Origin: an uncultured Verrucomicrobiota bacterium
GTDB taxonomy: Bacteria > Verrucomicrobiota > Kiritimatiellia > RFP12 > UBA3636
Direction of reading: 5' to 3'
DNA: 14,216 bases
Assembly: GCA_946612175.1 (NCBI GenBank)
Contig: CAMOEO010000038.1
Location: 1 to 14,216 of the forward strand
The notes beneath the pieces were generated by a model. The model searched no databases. It was not told where the DNA came from and saw nothing but the letters and a program-made list of their open reading frames with translations. Below, piece after piece: positions 9,557-14,216 of this stretch (position 1 is the stretch's first letter; each line of letters opens with the position of its first letter). The position numbers were made by a program, and so were the translations under genes.

Positions 9557-9844
9557 CTACTCCACGATGCGGGGCATGCGGAACTCGGTCTCGGACGCGT
9601 CGGGCGCGTTGCGGAGGACCGTTTCGCGGTCGAGGGAGGGCTCGACGACGTCCTCGCGGAGGACGTTCGCGACGGGCTGGCCGTACTGCGTGGGCTCGAT
9701 GCCGGTCAGGTCGAGCTCGGAAAGCTTGTTCACGTAGGCGACGATGGGGCCGAGCTCGCGCTGGAACCTCGCCATCTCCTCGGGGGAGAGGTCGAAGTGC
9801 GCCAGCGCGCAGACGTGCGCCACGTCGAGGGAGGAATCGCTCAT
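9557..9844 (-). CDS. gatC: Asp-tRNA(Asn)/Glu-tRNA(Gln) amidotransferase subunit C
   Basis: GatC is the small non-catalytic subunit that wraps around GatA and stabilises GatCAB. The 95-residue protein has the family pattern: an N-terminal helix with VAHVCALAHFDLSPEEMARF (the usual form is hxAxLARLxLxxEE), then ELGPIVAYVNKLSELDLTGIEP and a C-terminal segment with LREDVVEPSLDRETVLRNAP. The N-terminus is directly preceded by a pyrimidine-rich 7-nt repeat array with no Shine-Dalgarno sequence. A strong predicted promoter lies about 80 bp upstream inside the end of hisH, so gatC is probably the first gene of a unit running to the left edge. Confidence 0.96.
   Translation of the reverse strand: MSDSSLDVAHVCALAHFDLSPEEMARFQRELGPIVAYVNKLSELDLTGIEPTQYGQPVANVLREDVVEPSLDRETVLRNAPDASETEFRMPRIVE
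9560..9563 (-). promoter_or_regulatory. Shine-Dalgarno site of gatA
   Basis: GGAG on the minus strand, overlapping the last codon of gatC, 7 nt from the gatA ATG at 9552. It supports that start codon. Confidence 0.6.
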
Positions 9845-9847
9845 GTC

Positions 9848-9903
9848 AGTGAAGAGTGAAGAATGAAGAGTGAAGAGCGGAGAGGGAAGAGTGCGGAGGG
9901 ACG
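9848..9903 (-). repeat. 7-nt tandem repeat array in the gatC leader
   Basis: On the plus strand eight heptamers follow one another in exact 7-nt register from 9848: AGTGAAG, AGTGAAG, AATGAAG, AGTGAAG, AGCGGAG, AGGGAAG, AGTGCGG, AGGGACG. The match decays away from the start codon. The mRNA strand reads CTTCACT and is pyrimidine-rich with few G. The array ends 3 nt before the gatC ATG and occupies most of the 5' leader predicted from the promoter at 9923-9951. The sequence differs from the 9-nt arrays elsewhere, but the strand and position are the same. Confidence 0.85.
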
Positions 9904-9922
9904 GAGGGCGGAGACGCGCGCC

Positions 9923-9951
9923 ATTCTAGCAGAACGGAAGGGGGCGTTCAA
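9923..9951 (-). promoter_or_regulatory. Predicted sigma70-type promoter of gatC
   Basis: Minus strand: TTGAAC (9946-9951), 17-nt spacer, then TAGAAT (9923-9928) preceded by TGC, giving an extended -10 TGCTAGAAT. The -35 box includes the hisH stop codon. Expected transcription start is near 9916, giving a leader of about 72 nt. This is the best-matching promoter in the window. Confidence 0.7.
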
Positions 9952-10586
9952 GGCAGCGCGGCGCCGGGACGGCCGTCCCAGGCGGCGAAGTTGGCGAGGA
10001 GGCGGAGGCCGACGCGGCCGGACTTCTCGGGGTGGAACTGTGTGGCGGCGAGGCTGCCGCGGCCGACCATCGAGGCGAAGGGGGCGCCGCAGTACTCCGT
10101 CGTGCAGACGACGTCGGAAGGCTCCGCCGGGGCGGGGTAGTAGCTGTGGACGAAGTAGAAGTCCGAGTCGTCCGGGATGCCCGCGAGGAGCGGGTGCGGG
10201 CGGACGATGCGCGCCTGGTTCCAGCCCATCTCGGGGATCTTGTCGGCGCGGGAGCGCGGGACGAAGCGCCGCGCGGCGCCGGGGAGGATGCCGAGGCAGG
10301 GCGTGCCGCCGTCCTCCTCCGAGCGCTCGAAGAGGATCTGCGTGCCGAGGCAGATGCCGAGGAAGGGGACGCCGGCGGCGATCCGCTCGCGGAGGACGTC
10401 CGCCAGGCCGAGCTCGCCGAGGTTGCGCATCGCGGAGCCGGCGGCACCGACGCCGGGGAAGAGGATGCGGTCGGCGGCGCGGATCGCGGCGGGGTCGGAG
10501 GTGACCTCGGCCGCGGCGCCGATGGTCTCGAAGGCGAGCCGGACGCTGGTGAGGTTGCCGGCGCGGTAGTCGACGATGGCGGTCAT
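9948..10586 (-). CDS. hisH: Imidazole glycerol phosphate synthase subunit HisH (glutamine amidotransferase)
   Basis: HisH hydrolyses glutamine and delivers ammonia to HisF, which makes imidazole glycerol phosphate and AICAR in histidine synthesis. The 212-residue class-I glutaminase shows YRAGNLTSV (7-15), FPGVGAAGSAM (43-53), the nucleophile Cys79 in GICLGTQ, PEMGWNQ (118-124), YFVHSYY (144-150) and the catalytic pair His185/Glu187 in FHPEKSG. The ATG at 10586 overlaps the purN stop as ATGA. No hisF or other his gene lies in the window, so hisH is detached from a his operon here. Its by-product AICAR enters purine synthesis, a loose link with purN. Identification is secure from the motif set, and PdxT is excluded by the GNLxSV and HSYY motifs. 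Confidence 0.95.
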   Translation of the reverse strand: MTAIVDYRAGNLTSVRLAFETIGAAAEVTSDPAAIRAADRILFPGVGAAGSAMRNLGELGLADVLRERIAAGVPFLGICLGTQILFERSEEDGGTPCLGILPGAARRFVPRSRADKIPEMGWNQARIVRPHPLLAGIPDDSDFYFVHSYYPAPAEPSDVVCTTEYCGAPFASMVGRGSLAATQFHPEKSGRVGLRLLANFAAWDGRPGAALP

Positions 10587-11209
10587 GTCGTTTCGGGGGC
10601 GACGAGGACGCGGCGGCCTTCGATGCGGAGGCGGCCGGCGGCGAGGAGGCGGAGCGCCTCGGGGTAGGCGACGTGCTCCTCGACCTGGATGCGGGCGTGG
10701 AGGGATTCGGGCGTGTCGTCGTCGAGCACCGGGACGGCGCGCTGGACGATGATCGGGCCGGTGTCCGTGCCGGCGTCGACGAAGTGGACCGTGACGCCCG
10801 CGACCTTCGCGCCGTAGTCGAGCGCCTGCTTCCAGGCGGCGACGCCGGGGAAGGCGGGGAGGAGGGCGGGGTGGATGTTGAGGACGCGGTTCGGGAAGGC
10901 GGCGAGGAGCTTCGGCTTCACGATGCGCATGAAGCCCGCGAGGACGACGACCTCCGCGCCGTGGGCCCGGAGGTGCGCGATGTAGCGGTCCTCCGCGGGG
11001 CCCTCGAGCTTGGTCTTGAAGGGGGCGGGGTCGAGGTAGTCCGCGGGGATGCCGTGGCGGCGGGCGCGGTCGAGGATCTTCGCGTCGGGCACGTCGGCGA
11101 TCACGCAGACGATCTTCGCGTCGAGCTCGCCGCGGTCGATGGCGTCCTGGATGGACTGCATGTTGGTGCCGGAGCCGGAGCCGAGGACGCCGATGGGGAG
11201 GGTGGACAT
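10583..11209 (-). CDS. purN: Phosphoribosylglycinamide formyltransferase
   Basis: PurN transfers a formyl group from 10-formyl-tetrahydrofolate to glycinamide ribonucleotide (GAR), the third step of purine synthesis. The protein is 208 residues, normal for the family. Motifs: the phosphate-binding GVLGSGSGTNMQSI (7-20), VLAGFMRIV (89-97), the catalytic Asn111 and His113 in NIHPALLPAFPG, and VHFVDAGTDTGPII with catalytic Asp149. The ATG at 11209 is chosen because the N-terminal GSGSGTN motif follows at the normal distance; the open frame continues to 11890 only as a shadow of the hexosaminidase gene. The 9-nt repeat array ends 2 nt before the ATG, so no Shine-Dalgarno sequence is present. The stop overlaps hisH by 4 bp, indicating co-translation. 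No purM or purH is present nearby. Confidence 0.96.
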   Translation of the reverse strand: MSTLPIGVLGSGSGTNMQSIQDAIDRGELDAKIVCVIADVPDAKILDRARRHGIPADYLDPAPFKTKLEGPAEDRYIAHLRAHGAEVVVLAGFMRIVKPKLLAAFPNRVLNIHPALLPAFPGVAAWKQALDYGAKVAGVTVHFVDAGTDTGPIIVQRAVPVLDDDTPESLHARIQVEEHVAYPEALRLLAAGRLRIEGRRVLVAPETT

Positions 11210-11211
11210 GG

Positions 11212-11245
11212 GGTTGAAAAGGTTGAAGGGGTTGAAAAGGTTGGA
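11212..11245 (-). repeat. 9-nt tandem repeat array, leader of purN
   Basis: Plus-strand GGTTGAA starts at 11212, 11221 and 11230, with the variant GGTTGGA at 11239; spacing is exactly 9. The mRNA strand is TTCAACCYY with no G. The array fills most of the 47-bp gap between the hexosaminidase stop and the purN ATG, ending 2 nt before the ATG. Same family as 731-808 and 5714-5757. Confidence 0.87.
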
Positions 11246-11256
11246 AGGGGAGGGGA

Positions 11257-13152
11257 TCAGGCGATGACGGTGGCGTGGGCGACGCGGGCCCAGTTGCGCG
11301 GTCCGGCGAGCTCGGGCTTGAAGTCGACGCGGGCGAGGTCGTCCAGCTCGGGGATCGTGCCGGCGCGGCCGGCGGCGAAGTCCGAGAGGCGGCGGACGCA
11401 TTCCTCGGCGCGCTCGACGGCGCCGGCGAGGCGGATCTGGGTGGTCTCCATCCCCTGCGGGCGGTTGTGGGAGGTCCACATCGCGCGGAACTCCGCGGCG
11501 AACGCGGCCATGGCGCGGCGGTTGCGGCGGGCTGCGGGGAGGGCCCTGGCCCGGATCGCGGCGCGGCGCCGGCCCTTGGGGAGGGACCAGGCCGCGGCGA
11601 GGGCCTCGGCGAGGTCGATGCGGGCGAGCAGCGCCGCGCAGAGCGCGCGGGCGTAGGGCATGGAGCCGCCCTCGCCGCCCTTCGCGGCGGGCGCGCGGGC
11701 GAGGAGCCGGGCGGCCTTGCGCAGGCCGGGCTCCAGGTCGCGGTGCTTCGAGCCCGAGTCCGTGATCGCGACGTCCAGGTCGGCCTCGGCGCGGCGGACG
11801 CCGGCGCGGAGGTTCATGATCGGGTCGTCCCAGAGCAGTTCGGACGCCTCGCCGTCCGTCCATTCGCCGAGGGCCGTCACGGCCTTCCACGACGCGCCGC
11901 CAAAGAGCGCGGCATAGCGCCGCTCAAGGACCTTCGGGTCGGCCGCGCCGGCGTAGGCGCGCTCGGCGGCCCAGGCGAGGCCGGCGAAGGCGCTCTCGAA
12001 GTCGCAGAAGCCGCCGTCGTCGCCCCACATCGTGAAGAGCACGTCCTTGAGGCCGGCCTTGCGGCAGGCGTCGATGCACGCGCCGGCGGCGGCGCGGGTG
12101 TAGCGGTGGTTGTACCAGAACGTGCCCCACGTCCAGACGCCGGAGGCCATCATCGGCTCGCCGTGCATCGCGCGGTGGCGGGCGATCATCGCCTCGTAGA
12201 ACGCCGCGTCCCTGTGGTAGTAGTCCCAGTAGCAGAGGCGGATGTTGCCGGGGATCCTCTTCGAGATCGCCTCGGGGATGTCCGCCTCGAGGTCGTAGTA
12301 GTCGTGTCTCTTCGAGCCGGCGCGGAACCACATGTCGCTCCACATGACGGCGTCGACGCCGAGGTCCCTGCACATCGCGGAGAGGCGGTCGACGTGGCGG
12401 AGCATGATGTCGAAGACCTTCTGCTCGCCGAAGCGCTTGCGGAACTCGCCCTGGCCGAGCTTCCACGCCTCGTCGAGGCCGAGGTGGATGGTGCGCGAGC
12501 GGACGTTGTCGCGCCAGAACTTCAGCATCTTTCCGACGAGCGCGTAGGACTTCTCCTCCCATGCGAGGAGGATGCCGTCGATGTCGCGCAGCGGCTCGTA
12601 GGCCTTCCAGCGGAAGATCTGCTCGAGGTGGCCGAGCGTCTCGAGGCAGGGCACCAGTTCGATGCCGAGGGCGGCGGCGTGGTCGTCGATCGCGCGCACG
12701 TCGGCGGCCGTGAGGCGGCCGCGGAGCATCCCGAAGTAGGGCTCGCCGGGCAGCTCGTAGACGTCCTCGGTGTAGAGCATGGCGTAGTCGTAGCCGAGGA
12801 TGGCGAGGCGCTCGAGGACGGACTTGGCGTACTCGACCTTCATGACCGCGTTGCGCGAGAGGTCGATCATCACGCCGAAGCGGTCGAACGGGCCGCGTTC
12901 GGGGGCGGAGGGCGATTCGCCGGCGAGGAGGCGGCCGACGAGGCGGAGGGCGTCGCAGCGGCGGGCGTAGCAGACGGTCTTCCCGGCGCCGAAGGCGACG
13001 ACCGACGCGGGAGCGGCGGGGTCGGGGATCCTCTCGAACGCGAGGGGGGTGGCGCCCTTGCCGCCGGCGAGCGCGGGGTAGCGCTTCGCGAGGATCTTCA
13101 GGGCGGGGCGGAGTTCGGCGGGGGCGGAGGCGATGCGGTAGTTCATGGGCAT
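11257..13152 (-). CDS. Glycoside hydrolase family 20-like protein (GcnA-type beta-N-acetylhexosaminidase)
   Basis: A 631-residue protein with the layout of a GH20 beta-N-acetylhexosaminidase, which removes terminal GlcNAc or GalNAc by substrate-assisted catalysis. The central TIHLGLDEAWKLGQG (221-235) matches the GH20 catalytic pair; Asp227/Glu228 would be the stabilising Asp and the acid/base Glu. The HxGxDEA form, with Leu before DE, is closer to streptococcal GcnA than to the classic HxGGDE. The TIM barrel seems to span about 90-430: FGVMIDLSRNAVM, LGYDYAMLYTED, CLETLGHLEQIF, VMWSDMWFR, SGVWTWGTFW and FTMWGDDGG. The N-terminal 1-85 is probably a small alpha/beta domain, and the C-terminal 430-631 is helical. 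There is no signal peptide, so it probably acts in the cytoplasm on imported sugars or recycled wall fragments. The ATG at 13152 is taken; the ATG at 13146 is equally possible. A promoter lies just upstream. Substrate is unproven. Confidence 0.8.
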   Translation of the reverse strand: MPMNYRIASAPAELRPALKILAKRYPALAGGKGATPLAFERIPDPAAPASVVAFGAGKTVCYARRCDALRLVGRLLAGESPSAPERGPFDRFGVMIDLSRNAVMKVEYAKSVLERLAILGYDYAMLYTEDVYELPGEPYFGMLRGRLTAADVRAIDDHAAALGIELVPCLETLGHLEQIFRWKAYEPLRDIDGILLAWEEKSYALVGKMLKFWRDNVRSRTIHLGLDEAWKLGQGEFRKRFGEQKVFDIMLRHVDRLSAMCRDLGVDAVMWSDMWFRAGSKRHDYYDLEADIPEAISKRIPGNIRLCYWDYYHRDAAFYEAMIARHRAMHGEPMMASGVWTWGTFWYNHRYTRAAAGACIDACRKAGLKDVLFTMWGDDGGFCDFESAFAGLAWAAERAYAGAADPKVLERRYAALFGGASWKAVTALGEWTDGEASELLWDDPIMNLRAGVRRAEADLDVAITDSGSKHRDLEPGLRKAARLLARAPAAKGGEGGSMPYARALCAALLARIDLAEALAAAWSLPKGRRRAAIRARALPAARRNRRAMAAFAAEFRAMWTSHNRPQGMETTQIRLAGAVERAEECVRRLSDFAAGRAGTIPELDDLARVDFKPELAGPRNWARVAHATVIA

Positions 13153-13182
13153 GGTCCGAGGTGGGCTGGCGGGTGGCGCGCT

Positions 13183-13212
13183 ATACTAGCAAATCTCGTC
13201 CGGAAATGCGAA
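13183..13212 (-). promoter_or_regulatory. Predicted sigma70-type promoter of the GH20-like gene
   Basis: Minus strand: TTCGCA (13207-13212), 18-nt spacer, TAGTAT (13183-13188) preceded by TGC, giving an extended -10 TGCTAGTAT. Expected start is near 13176, leaving a leader of about 24 nt without a Shine-Dalgarno sequence. It lies in the 105-bp gap after thiE, in which no intrinsic terminator was seen. Confidence 0.55.
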
Positions 13213-13257
13213 TCCTGCCAGAGCGGGGAAGAGCGGGATTGCGGGGGATGCCGGCGT

Positions 13258-13983
13258 TCAGGGGCGGCGCGGGGCGACGGAGGGGCGACGGACGGCGGCG
13301 GCGGCGAAGCCGCGGGCGACGGCGGCGGGGTCGGGGGCGCGGGAGAAGGCGGAGACGACGGAGACGCCGTCGACGCCCTGGGCGAAGAGACCGGGGGCGC
13401 GCTCGACGGTGACGCCGCCGATCGCGACGGAGGCGAGGCCGGGCGGGAGCGCGAGGACGGCGGCGCGGAGGCCGTCGAGGCCGAGGGCGTCCGCGGCGTC
13501 CGCCTTGGTGCCGCGCGCGTCGTAGACGGGGCCGATGCCGACGGCGTCGACGAGCGAGGGGTCTACGGCGGCGGCCTCGGCGGCGTTGCGGACGGACCAG
13601 CCGATGTCGAGCCCGGGGCCGACGGCGCGGCGGACGGCCTCGGGCGGGAGGTCGTCCTGGCCGACATGGACGGCGGCGGCGCCGACCGCGAGGGCGAGCC
13701 CGGGGAGGTTGTTGACGACGAGCGGGACGTCGCGGGCGCGGAGCATGTCCTGGAGGCGGAGGCAGCGCTCGTAGAGGCGGCGGCCGTCGGACTCCTTGTC
13801 GCGGTACTGAACGAGCGTGACGCCGCCCGCGACCGCGCGCTCGACGGCCTCGACGAAGTCGCCGTCATAGCGGGAGGGGTTGTCGGTGATCAGGTAGACG
13901 GCGTACCGTGCGGGGTCGAGGACGCTCGTCCGGGAGCGCCGCGCGCCGGCGCGGCCCCTGTCTGAGAAGGTGGGATCGTTCAT
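13258..13983 (-). CDS. thiE: Thiamine phosphate synthase
   Basis: ThiE joins HMP-PP (the product of ThiD) to hydroxyethylthiazole phosphate, giving thiamine phosphate. With the ATG at 13983 it has 241 residues, about 25 longer than usual because of an Arg-rich N-terminus before RYAVYLITDN (26-35). Family motifs: GGVTLVQYRDK (53-63, with Gln59, Arg61 and Lys63 of the pyrophosphate site), LVVNNLPGLALAVGAAAVHV (88-107), GQDDLP (108-113), VGIGPVYDARGTK (148-160), AIGGVT (187-192) and GVSVVSAF (206-213). The usual IND motif reads VNN here, so Asn92 replaces an Asp that commonly helps bind Mg. A GTG at 14001 would add six residues but lies upstream of the predicted -10 box, so the ATG is preferred. 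No TPP riboswitch was recognised upstream. The only other thiamine gene in the window is thiD. Confidence 0.93.
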   Translation of the reverse strand: MNDPTFSDRGRAGARRSRTSVLDPARYAVYLITDNPSRYDGDFVEAVERAVAGGVTLVQYRDKESDGRRLYERCLRLQDMLRARDVPLVVNNLPGLALAVGAAAVHVGQDDLPPEAVRRAVGPGLDIGWSVRNAAEAAAVDPSLVDAVGIGPVYDARGTKADAADALGLDGLRAAVLALPPGLASVAIGGVTVERAPGLFAQGVDGVSVVSAFSRAPDPAAVARGFAAAAVRRPSVAPRRP

Positions 13984-13991
13984 GGAGGCGG

Positions 13992-14020
13992 AGTCTACCA
14001 CAACGAAAGGAGCCGGGCAA
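13992..14020 (-). promoter_or_regulatory. Predicted sigma70-type promoter of thiE
   Basis: Minus strand: TTGCCC (14015-14020), 17-nt spacer, TAGACT (13992-13997) preceded by TGG, giving an extended -10 TGGTAGACT. Expected transcription start is about 13984-13986, almost at the thiE ATG (13983), so the mRNA would be leaderless or nearly so. Confidence 0.55.
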
Positions 14021-14103
14021 CGGCGGTCGCCTGTTCGGGCGCACCTCCGGCCGCTTCCTTCGGCTTCCTTCCGCCATCGCCATGCCGGTGCATCTGCGGC
14101 GCG

Positions 14104-14216
14104 CTAGGCGGAGCGGCGTCGCCGCGGGCCGCGGCGACGCCGGACAAGGCCGAGCCGCCGATGCAGCTCCTCGTCGAGCGCGCGGAGGGTCGGCCGGGGC
14201 AGGGCGGCGAGGAGCG
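14104..14216 (-). CDS. C-terminal end of an unidentified protein (partial)
   Basis: From the right edge an open minus-strand frame reads about 37 residues to a TAG at 14104. The tail LPRPTLRALDEELHRRLGL is followed by an Arg-rich end (RRRRGPRRRRSA). The third codon positions are almost all G or C, as in the neighbours, and the strand agrees with all other genes, so this is probably the 3' end of a real gene. The pattern of a helix ending in LGL is reminiscent of MazF/PemK toxin C-termini, but that resemblance is too weak to name it. A plus-strand frame from the ATG at 14161 cannot be excluded. The 121-bp gap to the thiE ATG holds the thiE promoter and a short direct repeat (GGAAGGAAGC-like, near 14052-14072). 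Confidence 0.4.
   Translation of the reverse strand, partial: LLAALPRPTLRALDEELHRRLGLVRRRRGPRRRRSA
14114..14142. repeat. 29-bp GC-rich palindrome
   Basis: Two 14-bp arms (14114-14127 and 14129-14142) are exact reverse complements around a single central G. In RNA this would be a stable hairpin of about 12 pairs with a small loop. It lies in the Arg-rich tail of the partial gene, just before its stop codon, and is not followed by a T tract on either strand, so it is not a standard intrinsic terminator. Confidence 0.7.

Noticed and set aside
11210..11890. N-terminal extension of PurN through the repeat (reads as FNPFNLFNP)
   Set aside because: It is an out-of-frame reading of the hexosaminidase gene; PurN has its normal length from 11209.
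13153..13257. Intrinsic terminator after thiE
   Set aside because: No GC-rich hairpin followed by a T tract was visible in the gap; the same was true of the other intergenic gaps.
11275..13965. An 896-codon plus-strand frame opposite the GH20 and thiE genes
   Set aside because: Low-complexity translation spanning two real genes and their promoter on the other strand; no recognisable domain.
13984..14103. TPP riboswitch upstream of thiE
   Set aside because: The conserved CTGAGA and ACCTGA-type THI-box segments were not found, and the predicted transcript starts at the ATG.
14161..14216. Start of a plus-strand gene at the ATG at 14161
   Set aside because: No ribosome binding site, and the opposite strand gives a more gene-like reading that agrees with the direction of all neighbours; too short to decide firmly.

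Overview
The window is about 14.2 kb of very GC-rich bacterial DNA (roughly 70% G+C by eye). Every gene I can support lies on the minus strand, so transcription runs from right to left. In transcription order the genes are: the 3' end of an unidentified gene (right edge), thiE, a GH20-type hexosaminidase gene, purN, hisH, gatC, gatA, gatB, thiD, a MoxR-family ATPase gene, dnaE, and a Sir2-family deacetylase gene cut by the left edge. There is no rRNA, tRNA, CRISPR array, insertion sequence or phage gene. The content is core metabolism plus replication. The GatCAB amidotransferase implies that Gln-tRNA and/or Asn-tRNA is made by transamidation. A DnaE with a complete PHP metal site, a GcnA-like GH20 enzyme, and G-free short tandem repeats in gene leaders fit a high-GC member of the PVC group (Kiritimatiellota/Lentisphaerota/Verrucomicrobiota). 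That placement is a low-confidence inference, because no marker gene settles it.

Layout. Right section (11257-14216): a partial C-terminus, a 29-bp palindrome, thiE under its own promoter (probably leaderless), and the GH20 gene under a second promoter. Middle section (9948-11209): purN and hisH overlap by 4 bp. Left section (1-9951): a third promoter, embedded in the end of hisH, drives gatC-gatA-gatB-thiD-MoxR-dnaE-sir2. Within it gatC/gatA are 4 bp apart, gatA/gatB overlap by 4 bp (ATGA), gatB/thiD are 15 bp apart, and MoxR/dnaE overlap by 4 bp (GTGA). No convincing intrinsic terminator was found between any two genes, so read-through across the blocks is plausible. No gap exceeds 300 bases.

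Functions. ThiE and ThiD are two steps of thiamine synthesis, PurN is a step of purine synthesis, and HisH supplies ammonia for histidine and AICAR synthesis. GatCAB completes aminoacyl-tRNA synthesis, and DnaE is the replicative polymerase. The GH20 enzyme likely releases N-acetylhexosamine inside the cell. The MoxR ATPase and the sirtuin are regulatory or maintenance proteins whose targets cannot be read from the sequence.

Most unusual feature. Three intergenic gaps (before sir2, MoxR and purN) are filled by the same 9-nt tandem repeat, TTCAACCYC on the mRNA strand. It ends 2-12 nt before the start codon and contains no G. The gatC leader carries an unrelated 7-nt pyrimidine-rich array in the same place. 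These four genes lack a Shine-Dalgarno sequence, whereas gatA, gatB and thiD have good ones. The three predicted promoters share an extended -10 of the form TGSTAGWMT.
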